Of a DNA stretch of 64,000 nt, positions 51,968 through 61,098 are shown one piece after another; position 1 is the stretch's first letter; each line of letters starts with the position of its first letter. Source of the DNA: an uncultured Planctomycetia bacterium (GTDB lineage Bacteria > Planctomycetota > Phycisphaerae > FEN-1346 > JAACEH01); contig CAIYVX010000013.1 in NCBI GenBank assembly GCA_903929765.1, positions 88,391 to 152,390 of the forward strand, given 5' to 3'. The position numbers and the translations under genes were made by a program. Under the pieces are notes generated by a model. The model saw nothing but the letters and a program-made list of their open reading frames with translations. It did not search any database and was not told the DNA's origin.

Positions 51968-54394
51968 TTAGTGTTTTCTGGCTCCGGCCAGGAGAAAAAT
52001 GTTGGTGGCGATGGCCCGGGCGTCGTCGGTCTCGTAGCCGAGGTTGCCGAAGGCCTTGTAGCCGGTCAGGCTGAACGAAACATCATAGGGACTCCAGACG
52101 CCGACGAGTTTGTCGCCGAGGTAAATGAGTTGGAGGTCGGGATTCGAGAGGCTGAGGCGCTGGGCGGTCAGGTGCGGGGTGAAGCGGACCTTGGAAACAT
52201 TGTAGCCGGAGACATTCGGGGCGATCGTGCCGACGAGGAGGTTGTCGGTGGGGAGTTGCGGCTTGAGGGTCAGCCCGAGGGTGTTGGCCAGGTCGGGGAA
52301 GCTTTTGGCGAAGCGCGGGTCGCCCAGGGTGGCCTCGGCCAAGAGGAATCCGCCGGCGGCCAGCCAATCCTTGAGGGCCTGGGCTCCGGCGGGTTCGAGC
52401 GAGAGGTCCTGGCGGCCGGTCAGCCAGAGGACGTCGGCGCTGAAAAGATTGAGATTGGAAGCGCTGACGGAGGGTTGAATATCGAGTTGCGGGGCGGCTG
52501 GATCTCGCGTTTTGTTGTAGTTTTCGAGCGACCGGTAGGCGGCCCCGGCGTTGAAGTCGCCGGCGGTCTGGAGCCGGGCGATTTTGAGGGTGGCCCGCGG
52601 GCCGGCTTTGATCCTGGCCTCGGCGTACCAGGCCGGAACCTGGGCGCGGGCGGCGGCGCGGGAACGCAGGGGGGCTTTGTCGGTGGCGTAGGCGTAGAGG
52701 TTTCCGGCCAGGTCGAAGGTTTTTTTATCTTGGGCGACTTGGTTGCGGCCCCAGGCGCAGGAGATGTCGGTCGGGGCGTAAAAGAGGAAGGTGCGCAGAC
52801 CATCGTTGAGGCCCAGGAACTTGGGCAGGGTGCCGCGGAGCTGTTGGTCGGCGGTCCAGAGGGGATGTTCCTTGGCGATGTGCTGGAATTCGTTGTCGGG
52901 CCAGAGTTCCTTGGCCAGTTCACGGAGCCACTTGTCGGCGAGGTTGTTGCCGCAGGAGGCTTCAAAGAGGATGGTGCCGCCGGTGTCGGTGAAAGCCTTG
53001 AGCTTCAGCTTCTGCTCCGGGGTGATCGTGATGCGGCCCTCGGCGCTGATGTAGAGAATTGGGGCGTCGTGCCACTCGGCGGCCGGGGACTCGAGGTTGA
53101 TGATCTGGAACTGGACGGGCGTTTCCTTGGCGGTGCTGACGTAGTGGACGACGTTGGCCAGATCACGCGGATGGAGGTTCCAGTCGCCGTCGAATTGGAG
53201 CTTGTTGGCCAGGAAGGGGGCCTGGCCTTTGGCCAGGAACATCAGCGCGAAGCAGGTCAAAGACATGGTCGGCGGATCGGTGGCCCGGATCAGGCGCGTG
53301 TTGAGGAACCTGGTAGCGCCCAGGCGGTACCAGTCATGCGGACCCAGATACTTGTATCCTGAGGCCAGACCGACGCGCTGGACGGCGTACAGCCAGTAGG
53401 GGAAATCCCAGCCCCATTCCCTTTCCGCGGCCTTGGGGTTCTTGTCGGCCACGAAGTTTTCGCCCAGCCACTTGAGGCCGCGCTCAATGGCCAGATCTGC
53501 GGGCGAAACGCTGTGGGGCGAGTGTTCGCCGTTGCAGGGACAGCCGATCTGCGGAGACAGAAGGTCGCGGGTGAGGAAGAGCGTGGCGACAGCGGCCGCA
53601 GTCATGGAGCCATAAGAGTGCCAGCCGGGCGGCCTGGAGCGCGGCGGCACGTTTTCGTAATTCCAGCCGCCATCTTCGAGCTGGCTCTTGATGAAGAGGT
53701 TTTGCGCCTTCTCAAAGACCGGCGGCGGGACATCGACGCCGGCGGCGACGGCCTCGCTCAGGGCCGCTATGGCCATCTGGGTGTTGGAGAAGTCGGCGGG
53801 GCGAGTGGTGCGCAACTGGGCGTAGTTGTAGGTCCAGCCGCCATCAGCCATCTGGGTTTTTATCAACCGCAGCGCGTCTTGCTTCAGGAAATCGCGGTAG
53901 GTGTCGGCGGACTTGTCCGTGGTTCGCCGGATGATCCGCGACAGGAGCATGGCGCGCAGGGAGACTTCGTAGGTGGTCTGAATCCTGGCGTCGAAGAAAG
54001 TCTTGAGGCCTTTCTGATAATGTTCGTTCTTGAGGTCGGTTTCGACGGTTTCCAGGGTTAACAGGGCCATGGCCGTGTTGCCCCAGAGGAAGGTCATGGA
54101 GGTGCTGCCGACCGTGATCTCGTCCTTGGGGCTCTCCCAGCGGCCGTCTTTTTCCTGGGCGTCGAAAATAGCTTCCACCCCAACCCGGATGGCCTTGCCG
54201 ATATATTCGGGCGTGGCCTCAATCGTGGGCGGGGGTTTCTTCGGACCATCCGGCTCATCGGAATCGGGGTTTTGAGCCGGTGCCGGCGCCGCCCATTGTT
54301 GCGGCGTCTCCGGCGGCTCCGCCCGTACCTGCGACGAGGCCAGGGACGCCAGCACGATCATCGCGGCGAAGATCATTCTGTGACTGGGCGCCAT
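51968..54394 (-). CDS. Secreted toroid-DUF4159-DUF4159 protein, paralogue 1
   Basis: An 808-residue exported protein. A signal peptide (MIFAAMIVLASLASSQVRA) and a proline-rich linker precede a terpenoid-cyclase-like alpha-toroid (about 55-410). QW-type repeats include AQEKDGRWESP, MADGGWTYNY and LEDGGWNYENV. A motif FLAKGQAPFLANKLQFDGDWNLH follows, then two DUF4159 domains (about 440-600 and 615-805). Each is an amidotransferase-like fold with no recognised catalytic Cys-His pair. CPCNG at about 285 is shared with paralogue 2. No active-site aspartates of hopene cyclase (DXDD) were seen, so cyclase activity is not expected. Start ATG 54394 has GGAGG upstream. It heads a likely operon with the Gfo/Idh and isomerase genes. 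Role unknown. Confidence 0.72.
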   Translation of the reverse strand: MAPSHRMIFAAMIVLASLASSQVRAEPPETPQQWAAPAPAQNPDSDEPDGPKKPPPTIEATPEYIGKAIRVGVEAIFDAQEKDGRWESPKDEITVGSTSMTFLWGNTAMALLTLETVETDLKNEHYQKGLKTFFDARIQTTYEVSLRAMLLSRIIRRTTDKSADTYRDFLKQDALRLIKTQMADGGWTYNYAQLRTTRPADFSNTQMAIAALSEAVAAGVDVPPPVFEKAQNLFIKSQLEDGGWNYENVPPRSRPPGWHSYGSMTAAAVATLFLTRDLLSPQIGCPCNGEHSPHSVSPADLAIERGLKWLGENFVADKNPKAAEREWGWDFPYWLYAVQRVGLASGYKYLGPHDWYRLGATRFLNTRLIRATDPPTMSLTCFALMFLAKGQAPFLANKLQFDGDWNLHPRDLANVVHYVSTAKETPVQFQIINLESPAAEWHDAPILYISAEGRITITPEQKLKLKAFTDTGGTILFEASCGNNLADKWLRELAKELWPDNEFQHIAKEHPLWTADQQLRGTLPKFLGLNDGLRTFLFYAPTDISCAWGRNQVAQDKKTFDLAGNLYAYATDKAPLRSRAAARAQVPAWYAEARIKAGPRATLKIARLQTAGDFNAGAAYRSLENYNKTRDPAAPQLDIQPSVSASNLNLFSADVLWLTGRQDLSLEPAGAQALKDWLAAGGFLLAEATLGDPRFAKSFPDLANTLGLTLKPQLPTDNLLVGTIAPNVSGYNVSKVRFTPHLTAQRLSLSNPDLQLIYLGDKLVGVWSPYDVSFSLTGYKAFGNLGYETDDARAIATNIFLLAGARKH

Positions 54395-54592
54395 GCGCAC
54401 CTCCGTGAAGGAAGCCGGTCGGACCGGCCGGACGGCCTCTTTTATACCGCGCCCGGCAGGGAGCATCAACACCTTTTCTTATTCTTCCGCGGCGCCGACC
54501 GACAATAACCTTGAGTGGGCAATAAGAGAACGGTACATTATTCGACTTGGGGAGGCCGAGTTGCGGCCGCTAACGCACGAAGGAGGCGGGTG

Positions 54593-55873
54593 ATGAACGG
54601 AAAGGTTGGCTGCAGGGGGTTCGGCTGGGCCATGCTGTTGGCCGCCCTGGCCGTCGCGACGGTTCGGGGCGACACCGGCTCGATGGTGCCGCCGTCGAGC
54701 TATCAGCCCCCCGACCTCAAAATCTACGAGACCAAGTACTATAAGATTCATACCGACCTGGACGCCGACGCGGTCCGGGAGGCCACCCTGCGGATGGACA
54801 CCATGGCCGAAGAGTACCACCGGCGCACGAGCGGCTTCTCGGGAATCATCGACAAGAAGTTGCCGTTCTACCTGTTCAAAAAGTCCTCCGACTACCTCAA
54901 CTTCGGCGGGCTGCGCGGCAGTGCCGGAGTTTTCGAGTTCGCCACCTGGGGCGCCGGGGCCGAACACCGTACCGGCAAGCTCATGGCCACGGCCGGCATG
55001 GAGAACCCGGACTGGACCTGGCACACGGTGCAACACGAGGGGTTTCACCAGTTCGTGCATTATGTCATCCAGGGCGAAATTCCGATCTGGGCCAATGAGG
55101 GCCTGGCCGAGTATTTCGGCGAATCGGTTTTTACCGGCGACGGTTTCGTTCCCGGCACGCTGTCGCCCGGGCGGGTCGAAGTGATCAAGAAGAAGATGGG
55201 CAAGATGAAGACGCTTGACGCCATGCTGCACCTGAGCCACAAAGAGTGGAATGAAGAACTCTCCGGCCGCAACTACGACCAGGTCTGGTCGCTGGTGCAG
55301 TTTTTTGTTCACGGCGAAAACGGCAAGTATTCCTCGCAGTTCATTGCGTACATCAAGAGTTGTTCCACCGGGGCCGACAACGACAAGGCCTGGACGGACA
55401 GCTTCAAGGTGAGGCCCGAGGTCATCCAGGCGCGGTGGGAGAAATACTGGAAGGAACTACCCCCGGATGCCGGGGTCGACAACCAGGCTCGCAGCACCGT
55501 CGCGACCCTGACCAGTTTCCTGGCCCGGGCTGCGCTCGAAAAGCAGACCTTCCCGACCGCCGAGGCTTTCCTGGCGGCCGCCAAAGCCGGCCAATTGAAG
55601 TGCGGCCCGGACGAGTGGCTCCCGCCGTCGCTGCTGGCGCGGGGTCTGGAGGAGGCCGGCCGAATGAGCGACTGGGTGATCGAGACTTCCTCCGACGGTC
55701 GCCCGTGGCTGGTGCTCAAAACTGCCGGCGGCAAGACTTACCTCGGAAAATTCACCATCAGCGACCACAAAGTGGCCCGCGTCCTGGTCGACGTCCAGCA
55801 AAGATCCGTGGCGGCCAAGTCGGCGGCTGCGGCCAAGCCGGCGGGGGGCTCCGCCACACCGGCCACGCCTTAG
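54593..55873 (+). CDS. Exported DUF1570-type gluzincin metallopeptidase candidate
   Basis: A 426-residue protein. A signal peptide (GWAMLLAALAVATVRG) is followed by a mature chain with the zinc site HEGFH (HExxH) in VQHEGFHQFVHYV and the downstream Glu in WANEGLAEYFGE, the gluzincin arrangement of DUF1570 proteins. The first part (YYKIHTDLDADAVREATLRMDTMAEEY) also matches that family. The last 120 residues form an SH3-like or beta domain and an Ala-rich tail. It is likely a periplasmic peptidase. Start ATG 54593 has AGGAGG upstream. It is divergent from paralogue 1 (199-bp gap with no other gene) and convergent with paralogue 2, placed inside the DUF4159 cluster. Confidence 0.78.
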   Translation: MNGKVGCRGFGWAMLLAALAVATVRGDTGSMVPPSSYQPPDLKIYETKYYKIHTDLDADAVREATLRMDTMAEEYHRRTSGFSGIIDKKLPFYLFKKSSDYLNFGGLRGSAGVFEFATWGAGAEHRTGKLMATAGMENPDWTWHTVQHEGFHQFVHYVIQGEIPIWANEGLAEYFGESVFTGDGFVPGTLSPGRVEVIKKKMGKMKTLDAMLHLSHKEWNEELSGRNYDQVWSLVQFFVHGENGKYSSQFIAYIKSCSTGADNDKAWTDSFKVRPEVIQARWEKYWKELPPDAGVDNQARSTVATLTSFLARAALEKQTFPTAEAFLAAAKAGQLKCGPDEWLPPSLLARGLEEAGRMSDWVIETSSDGRPWLVLKTAGGKTYLGKFTISDHKVARVLVDVQQRSVAAKSAAAAKPAGGSATPATP

Positions 55874-55891
55874 ATTATGGTATGAAAACCG

Positions 55892-55942
55892 GGTGCCACA
55901 CCTTGCCCGGCGAAACAGCCCGCCGGGGCAAGGTGTGGCACC
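55892..55942. repeat. 51-nt palindrome between convergent DUF1570 and toroid-DUF4159 genes
   Basis: GGTGCCACACCTTGCCCGGC, a short loop, then GCCGGGGCAAGGTGTGGCACC; a stem of about 20 bp. It may end transcription from both sides. Its GTGTGGCAC end matches the tail of repeat C. Confidence 0.8.
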
Positions 55943-55960
55943 TTCACTCTCAATCACTTC

Positions 55961-58591
55961 TCATTTAATCGTCGGCGGCAACAACATGTTCACGAGCAAT
56001 TCCAGGGCGGTGGCCTTGTCGTAGCCCCGCAGGTTGTAGGCCCCGTTGCCCGTGGCGCTGTAGGTCAGGTCGAGCGGGCTGTAATAGCCGACGATTTTGT
56101 TCCCGGCTTTGATGGCCAGGACCGGCGGGCTTTTAAGGCCGGGTTGCTCCTCGCGGGTGACGCGGCTGAAGTTCGGCTTGGAGACCTCCAGGCCGACCAT
56201 GCCCTTGGGCAGGTTCCCCTTGAGGAGCGGATCGTCGGGCGCAAGAAGTTCCAGCTTCAGAACCTTGGAGTCGGCGATGAATTTACGGAAATCGTCGTCG
56301 AACTCTTTGCTGCCCATGATGGCTTCGGCCACGATGTAGCCGCCGCCGGTCAGATAGGCGGACAAGGTGGTTTTATCGGCGTCGGAGAGGCCCAGGGCCT
56401 TGTCGCCGCGCACCACGAGGACGTCGGGCACACCGGGCATGACCTCGCCGGGGGCCATAGCGCCGCCCAGAGCCAGGGTGACGCCGGCCTTCTCCTGGAA
56501 GTCGGCGACCAGATTTTGCAGGGACTGATAGTGGAGGCCGAGGTTGTAATCGCCGGCGTGTTTCAACAGGCTCATGGTGACCAGCGTCTTGCCGCCGGCA
56601 CGGATGTTGCGAACGTTGATGTCAGGCTTCTTGGCGGCCACGACCGAAGGTTTGGGGATGTCGCGGGCGGCCCGTTTTTCTTTTGCGGCGGCTTCCTTTT
56701 CGTCCGCGAGGGCCTTTTGCCAGGCCACGTCGGCTTCCAGGCGGGCCTGGATCCGGCCTTCGATCTCGCCGAGTTTGGGCGGACGCGGGGCCTTGTCGGT
56801 GGCGTAGGCGTAGAGGTTGATGGCCAGGTCGAAGTAGGCCTTATTTTTGGCCACGTCGTGTGTCTGCCACGCGCAGGAGAGGTCTTTTTCGGTAAAGAAG
56901 ACCTGGGTCCTGATGCCGTCGTTGACGCCCTCGAAGGTGCCCGGAGCGTCGACGGGAATCTGGCAATTGTAAACGGGATGATCAGCCGGCAACTTGGTCA
57001 GGGGGAACTGCGGCCAGAGTTCGGCGACCAGGGCCCGGGCCTGGGTGGCGAATTTTTGGTTGCCGCAATTGGCGGCCAGGAGCAGCGTGCCGCCCTTGAA
57101 GCAGAACTCCTGGATCTTCTTTTTCTCGTCGGCCGAAAACTTGAGCGAGTCCTCGCCGGAGAGGTAGAGGAGCGGTGAATCGTGCCAGGTTTCCACCTTG
57201 CCGCGCAGCTCGACGACCTGCCACCGGAACGGCCGTTCCAGGCGTTTGGAGGCTTCCTCGGCCAGGACGGCCAGGTCGCGGCGGTGGCGGTTCCAGTTGC
57301 CTTCGTACTTGAGTTTGTTCATCAGGACCGGGGCGCTGCCTTTGACCAGGAAGATGATCCCCAGCGAGCAGTCGACGATCTGGTGGGAATCGGCGATGAA
57401 CATTTTCTCCTGGTCGCCGACCATGAGCGGGATGCCCTGGAGGGGCTTCTCCGGCGGCGCCGCGTTCCTGACGGGCTTCTCGGGCTTATCGGGTTTCTTG
57501 GGCGGGATGGCCTTGCCGTCCTTGTCGACTTCGACGCCGATCTTGGCCAGGTGGGCGCACGGCTGGCCGACCAGAGCGAACATCGCGGCCGCGCCTTTCT
57601 GGTACCAGTCGTGGCTGCCGAAGGTTTTGAGGCCGGAAGCCTGGCCGGCCCGCAGGAGGCCGTAATAGTAGTAGGTCAACCACTGCGAGCTGCTGCCGCC
57701 GGATTTTTTGCCCTCGAAGACGTCGATCAGCCACTGCAGCCCTTTTTCGACGCAGGCGTCGTCGATCTTGGCGCCGCTGGACACGTCGCCGTTGCACGGG
57801 CAGCCGGCGGCCCGGAGCAGTTCGTCGTCGGCGATCATGAGGCTGGCCACACTCGGAGCGGTGACCGTGAGCATCGATTGTTCAAGTTCAGTCGGCGCCG
57901 GCGGGGTTTTCGTCTTATCGGCGCGTTCTTTGAACTTCTCGGGGTTGTAGGCATAGTAGCCCCAGCCGCCGTCCGGGGTAATGGTCGAGGTGTAATGGCT
58001 GCGGATGGCCGCCCAGGTGGAGTTGGGGATTTCGATATTGCACGAAGCGGCGGCCCGCAGGCCGAGTACGGCGAACTGGGTGTTGGAGTTGTCGTTGACC
58101 GCGATCTTGGTGCCGCCGACCGTCGGGTAGGACCACATCCCGTCGGCCTGCTGGGTGGAGACCAGCCAGGCGGCGTCGGAGGCCAGCTTCGACCGCAACT
58201 TGGGGTACTGTTGGATTAACTGGGCGTAAGCCATGGCCCGACAGGCCCGGGAGTAAGTCTGCTGTATATTGTATTCCTCCAGCGCGTGCATGGCCTTGAC
58301 CATGCACGGGCTGTCCAGTGGTTCGCCGGCCAGGGCCAGGGCCTGCACCACCAGGGCGGTGGTGGCGCCGGCGAAGCCGGGATAGTCGGCCCACGAACCG
58401 TCATTCTGCTGAAGATCCTTCAGGGTCTCGCAGGCATTGGCCACGGCCTCCTCGATCTTTTCGCTGGGCGGCGGAGGCGTGTTGCCCATCATGGTTACGC
58501 TGCTTGGCGCCGTCTGGGCCGCCGCCGGCGAACCAGCAACCAACAGAACCAGAACTGCAAACAGCCCCGCGACCGTCAGCACGCGCATCAT
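55961..58591 (-). CDS. Secreted toroid-DUF4159-DUF4159 protein, paralogue 2
   Basis: An 876-residue paralogue of the proteins at 51968 and 58655. The signal peptide is MRVLTVAGLFAVLVLLVAGSPAAA. The toroid (about 30-440) has QQNDGSWADYP, QQADGMWSYP and TPDGGWGYY repeats, and CPCNG as in paralogue 1. A proline/lysine-rich insert (PPKKPDKPEKP) sits before FLVKGSAPVLMNKLKYEGNWNRH. The first DUF4159 domain (about 470-650) holds WHDSPLLYLSGED and GGTLLLAANCGN, and DLSCAWQTHD. A lysine/alanine-rich coiled-coil linker (about 655-700) leads to the second DUF4159 domain. The start ATG 58591 has GGAGGA upstream. It follows paralogue 3 by 63 bp on the same strand. Function unknown. Confidence 0.72.
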   Translation of the reverse strand: MMRVLTVAGLFAVLVLLVAGSPAAAQTAPSSVTMMGNTPPPPSEKIEEAVANACETLKDLQQNDGSWADYPGFAGATTALVVQALALAGEPLDSPCMVKAMHALEEYNIQQTYSRACRAMAYAQLIQQYPKLRSKLASDAAWLVSTQQADGMWSYPTVGGTKIAVNDNSNTQFAVLGLRAAASCNIEIPNSTWAAIRSHYTSTITPDGGWGYYAYNPEKFKERADKTKTPPAPTELEQSMLTVTAPSVASLMIADDELLRAAGCPCNGDVSSGAKIDDACVEKGLQWLIDVFEGKKSGGSSSQWLTYYYYGLLRAGQASGLKTFGSHDWYQKGAAAMFALVGQPCAHLAKIGVEVDKDGKAIPPKKPDKPEKPVRNAAPPEKPLQGIPLMVGDQEKMFIADSHQIVDCSLGIIFLVKGSAPVLMNKLKYEGNWNRHRRDLAVLAEEASKRLERPFRWQVVELRGKVETWHDSPLLYLSGEDSLKFSADEKKKIQEFCFKGGTLLLAANCGNQKFATQARALVAELWPQFPLTKLPADHPVYNCQIPVDAPGTFEGVNDGIRTQVFFTEKDLSCAWQTHDVAKNKAYFDLAINLYAYATDKAPRPPKLGEIEGRIQARLEADVAWQKALADEKEAAAKEKRAARDIPKPSVVAAKKPDINVRNIRAGGKTLVTMSLLKHAGDYNLGLHYQSLQNLVADFQEKAGVTLALGGAMAPGEVMPGVPDVLVVRGDKALGLSDADKTTLSAYLTGGGYIVAEAIMGSKEFDDDFRKFIADSKVLKLELLAPDDPLLKGNLPKGMVGLEVSKPNFSRVTREEQPGLKSPPVLAIKAGNKIVGYYSPLDLTYSATGNGAYNLRGYDKATALELLVNMLLPPTIK

Positions 58592-58615
58592 AAACGTCCT
58601 CCCTAATACTTGTCG

Positions 58616-58635
58616 GGTGCGTGCTTGCACGCACC
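58616..58635. repeat. Repeat G, copy 2
   Basis: GGTGCGTGC-tt-GCACGCACC, a perfect palindrome, in the 63-bp gap between paralogues 2 and 3. It has the same arms as 18875-18894. Confidence 0.75.
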
Positions 58636-58654
58636 GCTCCACTCCAACAGCATA

Positions 58655-61000
58655 CTAATAGCGCAGGGCATAAAGCAAGATGTTCACCGCAATCCGATGG
58701 GCGTCCGCCGGCTGATAGCCGCGCGATTGCCAGGTGGCCACGCCGTCCAGGCCCGGTCCGATGGCGTAGGGCGAATAGATGACGGCGTAGCGGTCGCCGA
58801 TTTTCAAGCCTTCCAAATGCGGCGCGGTCAGGGCCGGTCGCTCCTCGGCCAGGCGCGGGCTCAGGGCCACGCGGTCGATCTTGAAACCGACCTGGCCGCT
58901 CAGGAGCGGGCTGGTCGGCGGAATCGTTTCCAGCGGGGCGTTGGGAAAGAGCTCGGCCATCAGTTTATGAAAAGCCGTGTCGAAAGCGTGCATGCCGCAA
59001 CAGGCTTCGGCGAAGAGGAATCCGCCGTGCTCGAGGTAGGCCTTGAGCCGCGCTTTTTCCTCAGCGCCGAGCTGCGGATCGTAGTGGCCGACCAGATAGA
59101 TGACCGGGAACTTCAGCAACTTTTCGTCGGTCAGGGCCAGCGGGACGGCCCGGTTGGCCACTTTGACGGCCGAGTCGCGGCTCAGGTCGGCGAGCAACAG
59201 GTCGAGGGCCAGGGGACGGCTGTTCCAGTCGCCCCGGTGGATGATCTTGGCCACATAGAGAGCGCCGGGATCCATTTCGACTTTGGGCGGTTGGTCGGCC
59301 AATTCGACGGCGGCCAGTCGCTCGCGCAGCGGTTGGCGGGCCGTGGCGTAGGCCGCGAGGTTCAGGCCCATTTTCATGGCCGCCTCACTTTGCGGCTGGG
59401 CGTCCTGTTCCCAATAGCAACTCAGGTCGCGCGGCGAAAGGAAAAAAGCCGTCCGGCAACCGAGCGTCACACCCTCCAGCGGCCAGTCGGGCGGCAGAGG
59501 TTGCAAACTGTGGTAGGCGGGATGGTCGGGCATCAGGAGTTCCAGTTTCGACTCGGGAAAAATTTCGGCCGCGGTCTGGCGCATCCCGGAGGCGAACTCC
59601 GGACGGTTGCAGCAGGCCTCGGCCAGTATCGTGCCGCCCAGTTCGACGTAGCGGCGCAACTTTTTCTTCTGGTCGTCGGTGAACTTCGGGGCCTTCTGGC
59701 CGGTGAGGTAGAGGATCGGAGCTTCGAGCCACTGCTGCACCGGAGCCTCGACCGGCACCGTCTGCCAGGTGACGGGCCGGCCGTTGAGGCGGTCGCCGAT
59801 CCAGCGGGTCAGGTGCTCGGCGTCATAGTGGTTGAGGTTCCAATCGGCATCGCCGGCGCCCCAGCGCAGTTTGTTGACCAGGATCGGCACATGGCCCTTG
59901 GCCAGAAAGAGAATGGCGAAGGCGGTGTCGTACTCGGCGGCCGGTCCGGTTCGTCCGCCGGACCGCTCGAACGAGCCGTCGGGCCGCTGCTGGCGGAGGA
60001 GCAGGGCGGCGCCTTCGCGGAACCAGTCGTGGGTGGCGATGAATTTTTGCCCGCTGAGGAGGGCGACGCGCTCCAGGGCGTAGAGATAATAATAGTGCCA
60101 GGTGCCGCCGGGCAGGCTGGGGTTGGAGGCGACGGTGTAATGTTGTTCGAGCCAGCGCTGGGCTTGGGCCATCGGCTCCGCCTGGCGATACTTGCCGCAA
60201 TCGAGGGCGACGCCTTTGGCGTCCCAGCCCCACTGCTGCCCCTGGTGGAAGCGGTCGCCGGTGATGAAGAGCGTGGCCAGGCCCGCCGCGGTCATCGAGC
60301 CGTAAGAGGCGCCGCTTTCCTGCGACGTCGGACCCTGGAAGCGGTAGACCCAGCCGCCGTCGGCCATCTGGGTGCGGGCGAAATAGTCCTCGCTGCGCCG
60401 CCAGAGTTCGTCGCCGGGCTTGTAGCCGGCGCGAGCCGCTTCGTAGAGGGCCAGCAGGGCCATCTGGGTGTTGGAGTTGTCGGTGGCCAGCCGCAGGTCG
60501 CCGGCCCGTGCGGCGGCAGCGTCGTAGCCCCAGGCCCCGATGGGCGATTGGGCCTTCTGGAGCCAGGCCACGGCGGCGCGGATGGCCGCTTCGTGGAGCG
60601 GCCGGCGGGCGGCCTGGTCGGCCTTGAGAAAGGCCATCATCCGCAACGAAACGACATACGTGTCTTTGTCCGGCAGAGCCGCCAGGGCCGCCAGGCCCTG
60701 CTCGACTGCCGCAGACTGGAGCGGTTCGTCGGCCTGCAGCAGGGCCAATACGGCCAGGGCGGTCACGCCGCCAGGCCGCTCGGCCGCATCCTCCCAGGCG
60801 CCGTCGGCCCGCTGCCCGGCCTTAAGTTTTGCCACGGCGGCGCTGATGGCTTGGCGAACTTGCTCGTCCGTGACCTCGGCTCGGGCGGCCGACGTCAGGC
60901 CGGTCAGAACCATAGCCGCCGTCGCCGCGGCCAGAGCCACGAGCCGCGCGCCGCCGAGAGACCAACGAGCCTGTAACGCCAAGATTCGCATCGTTCTCAT
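58655..61000 (-). CDS. Secreted toroid-DUF4159-DUF4159 protein, paralogue 3
   Basis: A 781-residue third paralogue. The signal peptide is in LVALAAATAAMVLTGLTSAARA. The toroid (about 45-380) has QRADGAWEDA, MADGGWVYRF and RPDGSFERS repeats. FLAKGHVPILVNKLRW and DADWNLNHYD follow. The first DUF4159 domain has APILYLTGQK, GGTILAEACC and RDLSCYWEQD; the second has IYLVGHYDPQ and GGFLFAEACCGMHAF. It lacks the CPCNG motif of paralogues 1 and 2. The start is ATG 61000 with GGGGAG upstream. The frame stays open another 293 codons, but that part is out-of-frame reading of the next gene (Arg/Gln/Pro-rich), not protein. Confidence 0.75.
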   Translation of the reverse strand: MRTMRILALQARWSLGGARLVALAAATAAMVLTGLTSAARAEVTDEQVRQAISAAVAKLKAGQRADGAWEDAAERPGGVTALAVLALLQADEPLQSAAVEQGLAALAALPDKDTYVVSLRMMAFLKADQAARRPLHEAAIRAAVAWLQKAQSPIGAWGYDAAAARAGDLRLATDNSNTQMALLALYEAARAGYKPGDELWRRSEDYFARTQMADGGWVYRFQGPTSQESGASYGSMTAAGLATLFITGDRFHQGQQWGWDAKGVALDCGKYRQAEPMAQAQRWLEQHYTVASNPSLPGGTWHYYYLYALERVALLSGQKFIATHDWFREGAALLLRQQRPDGSFERSGGRTGPAAEYDTAFAILFLAKGHVPILVNKLRWGAGDADWNLNHYDAEHLTRWIGDRLNGRPVTWQTVPVEAPVQQWLEAPILYLTGQKAPKFTDDQKKKLRRYVELGGTILAEACCNRPEFASGMRQTAAEIFPESKLELLMPDHPAYHSLQPLPPDWPLEGVTLGCRTAFFLSPRDLSCYWEQDAQPQSEAAMKMGLNLAAYATARQPLRERLAAVELADQPPKVEMDPGALYVAKIIHRGDWNSRPLALDLLLADLSRDSAVKVANRAVPLALTDEKLLKFPVIYLVGHYDPQLGAEEKARLKAYLEHGGFLFAEACCGMHAFDTAFHKLMAELFPNAPLETIPPTSPLLSGQVGFKIDRVALSPRLAEERPALTAPHLEGLKIGDRYAVIYSPYAIGPGLDGVATWQSRGYQPADAHRIAVNILLYALRY

Positions 61001-61040
61001 TATATAAACTCCCCGGCGGGGCGGTAAGACCGCTGCAAAC

Positions 61041-61074
61041 AGAAAGGCCGCCGGCGCTCTCGCCGACGGCCCTT
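61041..61074 (-). terminator. Terminator between helical-barrel gene and paralogue 3
   Basis: GGCCGTCGGCG-agag-CGCCGGCGGCC (minus strand), followed by TTTCTGTTT; 25 bp past the stop of the 61099 gene. It may limit read-through into paralogue 3. Confidence 0.75.
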
Positions 61075-61098
61075 CGTGTTTGACCTGTTCTTGGCTGC

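Noticed and set aside
51968..61000. Squalene-hopene or other terpene cyclase
   Set aside because: QW-type repeats are present, but no DXDD motif was seen, and the signal peptides and DUF4159 domains argue for a different, extracytoplasmic role.
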